Positions 14,001 through 28,627 of a DNA stretch of 64,000 bases are shown piece after piece. Under the pieces are notes generated by a model. The model did no database searches and was not told where the DNA came from. It worked only from the letters and a program-made list of their open reading frames with translations. Made by a program: the position numbers and the translations under genes. The DNA is from Charina bottae. Lineage: Eukaryota > Chordata > Lepidosauria > Squamata > Charinaidae. The first letter of the stretch is position 1; each line of letters opens with the position of its first letter. The DNA lies in contig JALMGJ010000005.1 in assembly GCA_023362775.1 (NCBI GenBank), forward strand, positions 42,305,463 to 42,369,462. Reading direction: 5' to 3'.

Positions 14001-17000
14001 AACTCCCATTATCCAATCTTCGTCCAGCATCTTGACAAAAATCCCAATCTCAGTCTTAAAAGAAACCTTTATATCGCTCTTAGATTCCTCAGTTTCATCC
14101 ACCACATCCCCAACCTGATAGCACATTTTAGCTCTCATATTTTTCACAATGTCCTGGATATCTTGCATAAAGGTTTGATAAAAATCAGAAGATATCTGTT
14201 TGAAGTCCTGGTGAAGGTCAGAAAGGATCTGTTTGAAATCCTCCATGTCTCATGCAGTAGATTATGGCACCCCCTAGGAACGTAATCAGCGAAAATCGAA
14301 GATATATGAGAGTTCGAAAGTTGTTTACAAAAAGTGAAAGTAAATAGCAGACTGTTCTCAAGGGAAAGTTAAGACAGAAAGCTGAAGGTTCAAATCAGCC
14401 AATTCAATGTGTAGGAAAATGTTAATATCTTCAAATTTAATACAAAAATAATAACAGGAAGACAATTGTTTACTCAATCTTTGAAATTTCCTTTGGAAGG
14501 AAAACAAAATCCAAAACTCAAAAAAAAAGTAATCCCAAAAATAACGTTAAGCACCAAGAGAACCAGCTTCTCCTCGCTGTAGAAAGCCTCTCTTGGGGTA
14601 GATATACTTAAAAAAAAACAAATTGGTGATTTAGTAATGGGGTGGCCGGTCTTAGTGTCCCTTTAAGGCTACGGCGTGGCTTGGAAATGATGACGTCCCC
14701 ACCTCCCAGGTGCTCTTACCGATCGAGTGCAAAACGCAGTTTGCGATGTCCTGGCTGCAAGCCTCCGTTCCGGAGGACAAATGGGATGATTCCAAGTATT
14801 CTCCTTGATCCGGAGAACATTGCTGGGCTTCAGGAAAGCCTGCCTGAGCCCCAAAAAAAGCCGCCACACTGTCTGCTCCGCCCACTCCGCCCGCCAAAAC
14901 AGCGGGCACAGCCGCTCAGTCTGCCATTCCCACCGGAAGCCGCAGTTGCACTCTTTAATCTATTTACTTTATTTTAATGTTGTAGGTAATCCTTGCTTAA
15001 CTGCCCTGTTTAGCGACCATTCGAAGTTACAACAGCACTGAAAAAGTAACTTTATGGTCAGTGCTCGCAGTTACGACCACCACAGCATCTCTGCGGGCAT
15101 GTGATCAAGATTTGGGCGCTTCACAACTGGCGGGCATTTACAATTGTCGCAGCGTCCCCCAGTCATGTCATTGCCATTTGCACCGGCTTCTGACAAGTAG
15201 AATTGATGGAGAAGCCAACAGTAAAATCAGAAGTCATGGTCATGTGATATCTCGCTTAATGACTGCAGATGACTTGCTTAATGACCACGGCGGAAGTAAG
15301 GTTGTAAGTCCATTGCAGTCACATGATGTCCTGCTTAATGACTGTCGCTTAGTGACAGAGTTGCCAGTACCAGTTGTGGTTGTTAAGCGAGGAGTACCTG
15401 TAGTCATCCTCTCAACTCTTCTGGATCTATATAAAGTTATTTTTAACCTGTATCATGGATTTCTAGTCTGCAGTCTTATGGTGTCATTTCATAAGTGCCA
15501 GTGCTGCGGGAGTAAACTTCCTCTTCTGGTTCGGCATAAATTATGCTTTTTCCCCCCTCAATAGTAGGCTTACTGCAATTATTTCTCATGCTGGTGAGCC
15601 TATGTTTGGGAGCAAGCTCTAAGGGCAGCAAACTCTAAAGCTATTGTAGCTTCATAATCTAAGCTTTTCACTGTGTCCCAGAAATGGTTGGGTGACTCAA
15701 GGGTCTCTTCAAGAAACAGGCAAAAACTCAGCACCCACAAATTTTTTGCTGTGCCATTATTGGGTCCAATGAAACTACCCATTAAGGGCTCAAAGGTTTC
15801 CAAAAGTGCTGCTCCACCTGATTCCAACCATGACAAAATAAAAAATAAAAAATGGAATCAAGGCCCATTGCTCCCTAATTCTGGTGGCATCAAATTCTGC
15901 AAAATGGACTTCTCTCAATCTGCTGATCTTTTCTAACCAAATCATGTTTCCAGAGCATCCTTTGTTTGATATCTCTTTCTACTTTGTTACCTAATGCACA
16001 AGTTGAAGACCAAACACCAGTTCTCCCGTTAGAAGACTTCTATTTCTGTAGTGACAAATTGGTAGGATAACACATATCTTGGCCTTGAAGTTTAGTAGTT
16101 TTCTCAGACAATAGAGGACCTGATATATGAATTGGTCCAGAATGCTATTGTTTCATCAGTCCTTATTCTGATCCTTCTGTCTTGCTGAAGGGACTCCTGG
16201 ACTAAGCCAGCTTCAATACCACAGTATCTCCTTTCTTATCTAGTCCCAGTCTTTTCAAACAGAAGCAATTTGTTTTGCTGAACACTCTTATTACAGCTGA
16301 TTCTGTAGCCAAGATCATGGTATCTTTCATTACTTTGCTTTATCATGCCTGTTGCTGTTCCATTAGTCTCTCACTGGAGACTAAGATTAGAACTGAAGAC
16401 TCTCCATTTGATGGGAAATTGTCTACTCAGCAATAAGACTGATATCCTGGAATGGGTCCAAAACATTCATTCAACAGCCTGCAAACTATACAGCAACCTT
16501 TTTTTCATTTATTTTAATTATCTTCCATGGGTCTGCTCTTGTTTGACCAAAGACATCTGGCTTTTCATGCAGAAGGCCAAGTACCCTATGCACAGCACTT
16601 CTTGCAAGATACTGGAACTGTCTTCGCATCCAGCTCAGCAGGACTATAGATACCAACCCTAATTATCCTAGTGATGTCACTGACCTTGAGATTCCCTCAT
16701 ACCAACAGTTTAGGGGCTATTTGGCTATTTTCAAATTATGTGGGCTCTATAGCTATTGATATGTGGTGTTTCTCAAAGTTACAATACTGAGCTTTCCCCC
16801 AACTCAACACCAAACTGCCCTCTAGATTCCAAGACAACTTGAATGGTGTCAGGAGGTTTCACTCCTCCTGCAAAAATAAGCAATTGAGAATATTTCTCCA
16901 GAGGAAAATACTTCCACACTCATTTCTAAGCGTTTTACATTCTCAAGGAGGACGATGGGCTTGGACTTTATCACTTCAGTTACATTATGAGGTTTTCTTA

Positions 17001-20000
17001 TTTTAGGATGATATTTATCACTTCCCTGCTACAAAATGGAATGTGACCTGTGTTTATAGACTTGCAGGATGCTTTTTTTCATGTTTTTGTAGTACACTAC
17101 CATTGCTTTAATTTACTACCATTTTGTAGTAAATTAAATCTGTCTGCAAACGTAATATTCTATCATTTGCCCTTTCGTGGCCCTGAAAATATTTTCTAAG
17201 TTGATGGAGGTATGCTTTCCTTTGCCTGCAGGTCATCAGTCTGTTCCCTTAACTAGGTGATTCTTCCTGTTTTGTACTCCTCTGCAAAGTTACTCTGCCA
17301 CGTCCTTCTCCTTTTACAGCCTCTTGGCCTTCAGGTCAGTTATGAGAAGAGTTTCCTTCTTCCCTCATAGGTTATCCAGTTTACAGGGGCAATGACATAT
17401 ATTGTCAGAAAAATTGCCTTCTTATCATTACCATGGCTTTGTATGCTTCAAGCATGTATACATAAGATCTTTCCTTTAGCAAAAAGAGCCCACATTATTC
17501 CTCAAATCTTCACATGACGGCTTGCATTCTTCACATGGCAACCAACTCCAGTTAATCTGCTCTGCCACCTATGCAAGTGTTCTCTGTAGGTGTGGCAACT
17601 CCATTAAATTTATCTGGATATGAATATAGGATAACACTTGCTCCCAGTTCCACCCTGGAATCTGGCTGTTTTCTTTTGACTGTACCTATGGCGTCAGCTC
17701 ATCAGGTCAGAAAACTCTGCGCCTACAAAGAAACTCTCCCTTCTTCATTTTTCATAAGGCAAATGTTGCCTAGATATTTCCTGCTGCCAAAAACAGTTTC
17801 TTCGTTTCACTTGGACATAATTGTGTCCCCCCTTTTCCCCTAACCCCTCAACTCCACTGGAAACAATGTTTCATTCATTGGATGTCTGTTACACTTTTGT
17901 CTTTTACCTGGTCTGTATGGCACTATTCTGCTAGGTCAACACTTACTTTTGGCCTTTGGAGGCTCCTCTAAAACTTACAGGCTTTCTCCTCAACCATCAA
18001 GGATTATTATGAGCTGCTATGCTGTCTTCCAATCTATGTCCCTCTGGAAGAGCAATGACCAGAAGCCTTCCTCTGAGGTAGGAAAGCTCTTCTATCAGAG
18101 CTTTGCTGGGCAGGTACATAGTCTCAGTCCTCCACCTTCACCCATTATTATAGAGTGGACCTTTGCTTCTAGAAAGATGCAGCCTTTGCAGAGCTCTCCT
18201 CTGTTTGGTTATCTTACATTGGCCAGACCATACTCCAGGTAAGAAGCTTGCTAATCAACAGCTTTTTTGAATTACAAGGACCATGATGAAGAAGAATGGG
18301 TACTTATCTATGATTGTATTTCTTTGATTGGTCATCTAGTAATTCACCCAGTAGCCCTTTTACTGCATTAAGTTTGAGGTTTTCACATTAAGTCTGTTTC
18401 TTTGGACCCACTGTGTCAATCTTAGGAACTGAAGGGGTTTGGTGTAGTCCCTCTAAGTGTTTCTGTAAGCTCCTGAAGGTTCTGTGGAACTGCATAACCC
18501 TCAGTGAGTGAATTCATAGATGACTACTGAAAGAACTGCTGTTACAGGCGTGGAACTAGTTTATTTCCTATTCCATCTGCTTAATAATCTTTTAGCAAAG
18601 ATATATATAAGGACCACTTAAAAGCTGTATTTAATATGGTCTGAAATTACAATAGCATCTATGTCACCCCAAATAATAAAACATTTTGCACACTCAGGTT
18701 TCCTGGGTAAATGCCATTTTTTGGTTAGGTAATTGCTGTGGTTGTTTGACAGGAGACACACACCATACGGAAACCAGACTGACTACAGAATATTTGAACT
18801 CAATAAGCGGCTGCAAAACTGGACAGAGGTATGTTTCTGTGGGTTCTGGGTGACTGAATTAGAAGACAGAAGGGGAAAAGCTTTGGAGGGATCCGTACAG
18901 GTATTGTCATGTTTGCACAGGAGAGGAAAGGACTGTGGCTATTAACCAGTCCTTGATTTCCATTTAGCATTGGAGGGCTGATTTTACTTACTTATTTTAT
19001 TTAATTTTTTTCTCTATCGTTTGCCATTAAAAGAAGCCTCAAAACAATTTACAATTTAAAATTACATTAATAATTAAAACAATAGGTTAAAACAATTAAT
19101 GAACATATATGTTAAAATGTTTTACAAAAACACAGTACAAAAATATAAAATAAGCTCAGCAAAATAAATGATAAAACAGCAGCAGAAACAAAATGCAGCA
19201 GTAAGAAAGTTAAAAATGACAGCCAAATTAACACATGATTAAGAGTCCTGGGAGAATAAAAATATTTTTACCTATCACTGAAGAGACAAATAAGGATGGC
19301 ACCAGGCACATCTCACTGGGGGAGGACATTTCAAAGTTTGAGGGTCACCACTGAAAAGGCCCACTCCCAATTAATCACTTGACACACCTCAGCATGAGAG
19401 GGCATTTGGAGCAGACCCTCCAAAGATTACTTTAGGGTACAGGTAGGAATATATGGAAAGAAGCTTCTTTCACATAGTGTTATTCCAAGCTGCAAAGAGC
19501 TTTATAAGATAAAACCCGCACTTTGACTTGAGACTGGAAGTAGATTGGAAGCCAGGCTTTATGTGTTTATATTACCGAATTCCAGTCAGTACTCTTGTCT
19601 AAGCATTTTGTATTAATTGAAATGTCTAAACAGTCTCCCAGGGCATTGCAGTAATCTAAACAAGACATTATCAGTACATGGATTACTGTAATGAAGGTAT
19701 CTATATACTACTAAAACTCTTGTGTCTGATACTTTGTAACCTTTAACTGGGCGAAACAGTGCATCATAGGGCAACAAGTTTTAAACCAAGGTAACTCAAA
19801 TGGGCTAACTTACATAATGCGTCCAAAATCTGGAACCCATGACTTCTGTGGAACTGAAATTTGGCAAATTTTATAAAATAGTTTGACATAAAAATTATTG
19901 TAAAACATTTCATGACAAAATACAAAATGTCATAAAACATTTCCTGTGGTCAACTCCTGCTGTTTGACTGTGCGATACAGTTCAATATGAATGACACAGG

Positions 20001-23000
20001 CTATTTTCAGGGCAGATACATCTCTGAATATCTCCCTGAATTTTTAAGAACTTTTCCAATGAAGGCAGTACATTAGACATTGTTGAAGGCATTGAGGAAT
20101 CTGGTAAGGAAATATCTCTGAAACAATGACCCAACGGGTCACAAGTTGTCTGTATCCAACAGAGTAGTAGAGGACCAGCCTAAGTTGGTAAAAGGTGCTT
20201 TTGGCCATAGTGGCCACTTGCTCCTCAAGCAACAAGGGAAGATCCAGAAATACTCCCAAGCTGTGAACATGATCATTTATGTGGAATGCTCCCCTATCCA
20301 GAACAGGTTGAATTCCACTTACTTGGACAGATAAGCCATCTATTAACAGCACTTCTGTCTTGTATTTGCTCTTCTTCTCTATGCCTACAGGAATGTGACA
20401 ATCTGTGGTGGGATGCCTTCACCACTGAGTTTTTTGAGGATGATGCCATGTTAACAATCACCTTCTGTCTAGAAGATGGACCAAAGAGATACAGTGAGTC
20501 ACTTAGGGTCCTATGGCTGGTTGATACATACCATTGTCCTGGTTCAGAATTTTTTCATGTATAAAGGCAAAGTTGCAAATGGTTATCTGTTTACCCATCA
20601 TCTTCTGGAGTAAATCCTAAGGAACAGCTCCCGTTTTCATTGTGAGCTTGGGACCTGGTACACATTTGTATTGCTGCATCTGACACCTCTTTGTCTTCAT
20701 GGTCCATCACAAAGGGGAATCTCCAGAAGAATTCTGAATATTAAGTTCAGAAATTAATAAAGTTGATTTTAGAATAAGTAATATATGTATTACTTGACAG
20801 GTCCCTACAGCAACTGTCCAGGCATTCCCAGCAAACATTTAGCATTTATGATCTTGTATAAGAGCTGTGCTCCCCATTGTGCATCTTTAGAAATTACCAT
20901 GAAGTTCTCAGTTAGAACACTTTACCTTAGGGTAGAAGAGCACAGATTTTCAGAAATGTCTTTTGTTAAAAAATTCCTTGTTCCATCCACTTGTTAGATG
21001 CATTTTTGTTATTCAAAATGGATTTGTATTTCTTAAATAAAAATTAACAAATCATTAGTCACAATACTGTTGAAATTCCAATTTATATAAAGGAAATTCA
21101 CCATAGGCTTCACATTTTTTCCCTACTCCTCACTTCTAAAAATCAACACCTGATAAGTTTTTCCTTTTGTATTTCTTCCAAATTGATAGAAATTCAAAGG
21201 GATGTTCAGGGTGCTTGAAAAAAGCATTGAATACATCAGCAAATAGATTTCATCCCTATTTGGGAATATTAGAATTCTTTGAATAAAAAATTCCTAAGAC
21301 ATGGCAGATTTCTGGATTTGGAGAGTCATGGTGCATGTATGCAGATAGTCCTTCCAGTCTTTCTCTGTCATGTTCCAGAAAGCAGATAAACTAAGAAGGA
21401 AAAAATGAATTATATCTATTTAGAACAACTTAAAGCTGTTGTGTTATTGTGGAGGAAGCATAGTTGAGTAGTGGACTACATGCTTTGCATGCAGAAGTCT
21501 CACGTTTAGCCCCAGCATCTGTAGCTAGGGCTAGGAAAGATTCCTGCCTGAAAACCTTGAGAACTGCTACAAGATAGTGATGACAATACTGAACTGGATA
21601 GATCCAGAAGCACTGTTGGAAGTAAAGTTCTGTTTGAGGCTGGTAGTATGCTACTCCCCATACTTTTTAAATTAGAAGAATCTAAAAGAAAGAAATGGGC
21701 AGGGAACTTGGCAGCATCAAGGAATGATCAGCAAGCACATTATTGCTCCGGAGCACTACATTCAGGAATTGGGTCTTAGTCTGTTGGCAATTCCATTCAT
21801 TGTCCATAATGTCATTCGTAAAAATGCTTTTGCCAATGCTAGTCATGAATGTGTACTGCAAAGAATGAAAAGTAATTTGATTTTTGTCACCCTTTTCTTC
21901 CTGATGTCTAGCAATCGGCCGTACCCTAATTCCTCGCTACTTCCGCAGTATCTTTGAGGGGGGCGCTACTGAGCTATATTATGTTCTGAAGCACCCAAAG
22001 GAATCCTTCCATAACAACTTTGTTTCACTTGACTGTGATCAGTGTACTATGGTCACTCAGCATGGCAAGCCCATGTTCACCCAGGTGAGAGTGCAGCAGT
22101 GTTTCTCCAGCCCCAGGGCTTACAAGGAGGTACTTGTGTTTACTGCAGTCTTCGCTGTTCCTCACCGACTCCTGTAAAGAGATCATCTGCTTGGAAAGGG
22201 AAAGGGTTGGTAGCTACAAATAGAATTGGAGCAAAATTGCTTTACAGTGTAAATTTTAATTTATTTTTTATGCTAAAATAATTAACACAAGAAAAATGCA
22301 AATGCATACAACACAATTTTAAATTTAATTTAAATTTCAATACAGCACTATTTTGAAATGGATAGGCACAGCAATTTTTTTAAGAAGTAGAAAAAAGGGA
22401 CCTGGAATTTACATTTTAAAAACCAAGCACTGCAAAATTTAACTTGTTCAAAAGTTTTCTTCCTTACCCCTTTGTCAAAAAAAAACTCCAAATAAAATCT
22501 GCATTACAAATGTTTCTATGCTGCTTTAGTCATGCAACTCCAGGAGGCTTACAGCAAAACATACTCTTGTAGCCGACTCCTATAGTGGAATGACTAAACA
22601 CATAAGGTACCAAGCCTGGGGCTCGAGGTCCCCAAAGCCTTTTGAGTGTTCACACGGGCCACACCTCCTGCTATGGGGTACTGCTTGCTAGTTCCTTCTG
22701 CCACCACCTGTCTTCTAGAGGCACCTCATCTGCTATATGAGGGAGAGAAGACTCTTTTTTAAAAATGTATATTATTTAAGAATTTTACATATAGTAAAAG
22801 TCAAATCTAAAGATATTCCTTCTCTCTCAGCTACTTAGACATTTCAATGTTTCCTTGCAAGTCCAAACTTTAAACAGACTCTATCTTTTCCCAGCCTCAG
22901 TTCACAGCTTTTTCTTCCATTCTTTCCCTGTCTTTTTTAAAGGACTCAAATTTGCTATTGCAGATTAGGGGAAAGGGACAGGCAAATCTCATGTCTATCT

Positions 23001-23668
23001 GACAAAAAGCCATGACTCCTTGTAGAAATGTGGATTCTAAGTCTACATGAGGAAGCATTAATTGGGAATGTCTGAGTTCAGGTGGCTGCCAAGGGAACTA
23101 TATTCACAACAACCCCTATCCCTGAAAAATCCATAGTAACTTGATATTTTGATAGATTACAAATACTGGAGATATATTCAAGAAGAACATATGTGCCTTT
23201 ATCATGATCCAGAATCATGTTAACAGTAATAATAGGACCCCAAAAAATGTTCCAACATTAAGTTTCTTCAAACAGCAGGGTGACTGCAACCAACCCCTAC
23301 TGAATATTCTCTGAGGCATTCAGAGCATGCCGAACAAGTTTTATTGTTATTGTTATGTTACCATCATTTTAAGATAATAGGAAAATAATTTCATATCAAT
23401 TAGTGAAATCCTCTATTGATTTATGAGAAAAGGGCATTCAAGCTCATTATTTCAAAGGTCATATAAATAACTAACATTAGTTTAACTTCCTGCAGCTTTC
23501 TTTAAAGGAGGATTATTGGTTTAAAAGCCACAAATAATTCCTCCAAAATCTCTAAACATTAAGGAGCAATTGCATCTGGACCAAATAAAAGAATAACCAA
23601 ATAACCAATAGCCATTATATATAATATATATTATTTTATCCTGCCTTTTTATATATGTATGTACATGA

Positions 23669-23704
<36 letters not shown>

Positions 23705-26700
23705 ATATGTATATATCCATACATCTGTCCCCCGTTTTGGGTAAGCAGATAGGATCCCAGTCTCATGTTCTAATGAAATTTTAGGTATAAGAAATTTCTG
23801 GTGTGTCAGTAAAACATAAAATATCACTGTAATAAAAAAGCTTAAGCTCTTCCCCCTTCCCCTATTAATATCTTCAGACTTTTTAACCATGCAGGCAGGG
23901 GGTCTAAAGCCAAATTGTAGAGAAAGAGGGCATCCTAGGCATGTACTGTGACATAAATTGAACCAAAGAGAAAGTACACTATTAACAATCACTCCAATTT
24001 CAGATGTGAATAAAACATATCAATCCCTTTTTTATATTTTGAGAAGCCCAGTAAATCAAATTTTATTTTCAAAAACTCAAATCAACATGTGCCTCAAAAA
24101 TTGCCAAGAAATAAGCTGTTTTCTCAGTATCCACATAAATTATAGCTGCTGTGTCTTGTATATTTTGAGTTTAAACAAACATCAGTTAAATCCAAAGCTT
24201 GATGACCCTGAATATAGTTGGAAGAATACCCTGGAATCTGCAGAACAAAGTAGTTGTTAATTTCTATATCATCTTCTGTTGATGAATAATTAGTATTACG
24301 CAGTTTAATTTTTCTAATGGTTAATTAATGAGTCTGGAGTCTATGTAAACATCCAATAGCTTACTAGATTTCTCCATTTGCTCAATCCCATGCTTGTGCA
24401 ATAGAATAAAAAATGTTTTAAAAGCATAAAGAGCCAGTTTGGTCTAGTGGTTAAGGTGCTGGGCTAGAAACCAGGAGTATGTGAGTTTTATTTGTTTGTT
24501 TGTTTGTTTGTTTATACATATTTCTATGACCGCCCATCTCCCCCACAAGGAGGGACCCTGGGCAGTTGTTCTAGTTCTAGTCCCGCCTTAGTTCTAGTCC
24601 CGCCTTAGGCAGGAAAGCCGGCTGGGTGACCTTGGGCCAGTCCCTCTCTCTCAGCCCAACTCACCTCACAGGGTTGCTGTTGTGGGGAAAATAGGAGGAG
24701 GAAGGAGTATTAGGTGTGTTCACCGACTTGAGTTATTTATAAAAATAAAGGGATAAAAATTAAATAAACAAATAAAACCTGTTAAGTTTGCATTTAGCTG
24801 AGACTAAGATCAATATCTGCATGGGGATGCATAAAGCAATAACAATTCTTTAACCTAACTTATGTACATGCCCATCATGCTGTTCATCTTCATGGTGAGC
24901 AAGAAAGAATAAGAAATAGTAATACAACAGAATTAAAGGCCTGTGATAAGAAAAAGAACAGGAAACAGCTAAAACTAGTTTACACCAACACCATTTGCTA
25001 TACTTCTCCATATCTTTACACTTGCAAGTCATCCCTGCTTCTACCAGATCCATACACTGTTTCATCCATTGCCTTTATTAATCCATTCATTTAACTTCTT
25101 TTACTTCTACCCTATAAGTTTAACTTTAGCCAATTGTTGTTTCTTTTTATATGAAGTATACTGTATATGATAATATGACCTATATTACTAGCTTTAGTGG
25201 ACATTCCATATCAAGCCCAGTAATGCCTTTGATATCTCATATTTCTTATGAACGTACTATCATTTCCTGTTTTTGATAAAATCTTAATCATTTTGCAAAT
25301 ATACACTGTAGGCCATTTAATGAATGTATAAAAAATGTTGTTGGATAAAGCAATAAGCCTCATGGGAACCTAGTCTGAAATTATAATGGCTTGTCTACCT
25401 GAAATTATAATGGCTTCTATATCTCATGTTTTAACTTTAGATACCAAAGAATGAGAAATCAGGAAATATCTAGCAGAAAGCAGTTACAAGAAAAGAAAAG
25501 TATTGGGAAGGCGAATAGAATGTCAAATATCCACTAAATGAATTTCAGTTGTGGTCTAGTAAAATACTGTAGTATGACTCTGGGGATATAACTTGAGTAG
25601 TGTGGTGCCATAATCTAAAAAAGGAGCCAGAGTTTGATTCTATTACATGGTTCACAGACTTAATACACAAGTGTTGAAATCATTGTTTGGAGCAGGGGTC
25701 CCCAACCTGTGGGTCATGGCCCACTAGTGGGCCGCGGCCTGTTAGGAAGTGGGCCGCGGGGCTCCCTCCTGCAAACCCCCCCCCCCCCCCCGTGCATGCG
25801 ATTGGCTCCCACCTGCAAACCCACCCACCCCCGGTCCGTGGAAAAATGTTCTTCCACGACCGGTCCCTGGTGCCAGAAAGGTTGGGGACCGCTGGTTTAG
25901 AGAATACTCACTTGAATCTCACGACCCATTGTTTGCTTTCTGCTTGCCCAGGTGTCTGTGGAGGGCCGCCTCTACTTGGAATTCATGTTTGACGATATGA
26001 TGAGGATAAAGACATGGCACTTCAGTGTCCGGCAGCACCGGGAGCTTATTCCCCGTAGCATTCTTGCTATGCATGTAAGTTCAGAGTTTAGTAATAGCCT
26101 TTGTTTAGATTGGGTTTTAATATCTCTCATGGTCAGTCTTGACAGGTTGTTTTGGTGGTTTGTGCCCACTGCACAGTGTTGAGGGTTTTTTTGCTGCACC
26201 ATTACTTTTCGAGACTCAAGTAAATCATGCAGGAGAGCAGAGGACTAAATTACTAAATAGTTTGGTAATTTTGGACTGAATGGTTAAGTGTTCTGTAATA
26301 AAGAAAACCTGGTTGTTTCTAACTGGTGGTCAACTAACCATAATCTTCCCAGGTTGTCTTAACTGCAGATGTCACTTCTGTGACTTGTGCTAAGCTGTGG
26401 CTTGTTTTCCTTATGGATGATTAAACAAGCCATAGTGGCTGCAGTTACTTATTGTGCTAAGCCATTATACCGCCAGTGACTAGGTTTACAAAACATTCTG
26501 AGCCAAAACCAAACAAACCACATTGTGGCATAGCACTGTGTATGAACCTGGCTATTGCTCTGTCATTGCAGAAATTAACAATCTGAGCAGTAAGGTACTA
26601 CTATACCTCTTGAAGTGTTTGCTGATAATTTTTTTAAAAGTCCTTAAGGGTAGGGAGAAGAATAAAATTGTAGGCTAGATTTTTAGAGTGTCTCTAGACT

Positions 26701-28578
26701 CAGGTCTGTACTGGCATACAGTAGTTAAGGTGAGCGTGTATGACAACCATGTAAACTTTTCACAACCACACATCCTATTTTGGTATCCAAATGTTATACT
26801 GTAACATTTTAAAAGATTAAGCTTCCAATGCTCCAAATGTACATATTATGTGCTGATGCCATATATTCTTGTTTGACTGTTATATTTCTGCTTCTAACAT
26901 TCTCTCTCCAGGCGCAAGATCCCCAGATGTTGGACCAGTTGTCCAAAAACATCACTCGATGTGGACTTTCAAACTCCACACTCAACTACCTCCGAGTAAG
27001 TGCTTTTCCCCAGTGCCCATGGAACTTAAGAAATAAGCTCCTTGATATTTCTTCCTTTCAGTCTTTGGACAGAAACAGAATGGCCACTTTTAAAAATGCC
27101 ATTTGGACAATAATGTTTTTCTGTATTTTACACTGCTATAAAGGCTATAAGGGTTTTTTAGTAGACTGTTTTACTTTTGTGAGAATATATATATATGTTT
27201 TAGATGATTCTTGGCAGACAATGTATTCATAAAAAGCAATCATATTCTCACTAGCTGGATTTTCAGAGTAGTGGCAGTATAGGGAACCAATAAGCAATTT
27301 TTTCCATATCACTGTGATAGAATAAAGGGCTCGGTCCTAGCCAGATCTCCCAGGACCATTCACTAGGAGTGTATAGAAAACAGAAAATGTATTTTGTTTC
27401 AAATCTGAACAAACTGTGTTCTGGAAGTTCTGCCAAACCATTAAGGATGAGCCATGATTTGGTCAAAACAAAGTCTGTAGGAATCTCAGAGAGGTTCTAT
27501 GGGGCAAGTAGGGCAAAGCTGGTATCCATAGAATCCGAGGATCAGAAGAGACCTTGGAGGCCTTATAGTCCAACTCCCTACCCAGAGCAGGAATCCTCAG
27601 ATCACCCCAGACATATGGCTGTCCAACTTCTCAGTGATGGAGCACCCATGATTCCAGGAGGCAGGCTGTAAAAAGGTAACAGTAAAGGTTTCCCCTGCAC
27701 AGTCGTGTCCGACTCTAGGGGCCGGTGCTCATCTCCGTTTCTTAGCCGAAGAGCCAGCGCTGTCCAAAGATGTTTCCGCGGTCATGTGGCTGGCATGATG
27801 TGCGCAGAACACTGTTACCACCCCACGGAAGTGGTACCTATTTATCTACTTGCATTTGCATGCTTTCGAATTGCTAGGTTGGCAAGAGCTGGGGTGAGTG
27901 CGGGAGCTCACTCCGTCACGCGGCGCTTGGGTCTTGAACCGCCGACCTTCCGATCGACAAGCCTGGCGTCTTAACCACTGAGCCATCACGCCTGTTCAAC
28001 TGCTGAATAACCTTCACAGTCCAGGAAATTCCTTCTGATTTTGAGTTTAGACCTCTCTTTCTGAAAAGCTTCCATCCGTTGGTTCTTGTCCAACCCTCAA
28101 GCACTACAGAGAATAAATCCACTCTTTCTTCCCTGTAACATCCAAGTATTGAAAGATTGCTAACATGTATCCCCTTAGCCTTCTCTTCTTAAGGCTAAAC
28201 ATATAATCAGTTCTTTTAACCGTTCTTATGATTTAGCATCCAAGCCCCTCACCACCGTTGTTGCTCTTTCCAATTCTTCAGCAGCCTTCTTGCATCGTAG
28301 CAACCAAAACTGGACACAGTATTCCAGTTGCAATCTGATCAGTGCAGCAGAGAGCAGAACTATCAGAGATCCGAATGGCCCGCTCTGCTCTTGTTTAGAA
28401 GGGCCGTGAAGACCTGGCTCTTCACCCAGGCATTTGGTGAGGGAAAGCGAAACCCCTGGCTTCAATCCAGTCTGTCATTCTTGTCATCTTTTTTCTTTTT
28501 TTAAAATTGGTTTTATTGTATTTCTCTTGTTTTGTTGTGAGCCACCCAAAGTCGTTGGGAGTTGGGCAGCATACAAAT

Positions 28579-28627
<49 letters not shown>

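Noticed and set aside
23521..23992. Minus-strand ORFs over the TG/TATG run
   Set aside because: They are made mostly of HTHTHT and YIHTY repeats from the microsatellite.
24425..24480. tRNA gene
   Set aside because: The tRNA-like text is the head of a SINE; the cloverleaf cannot be completed and the same head is repeated at 42728, 47905 and 62595.
25952..26182. ORF starting with Met at 25952
   Set aside because: The first codon is GTG, coding Val inside an LDB1 exon; the real exon ends at 26074 by splicing.
27960..27993. tRNA gene on the minus strand
   Set aside because: It is the head of a Sauria SINE, repeated at 53535-53865.
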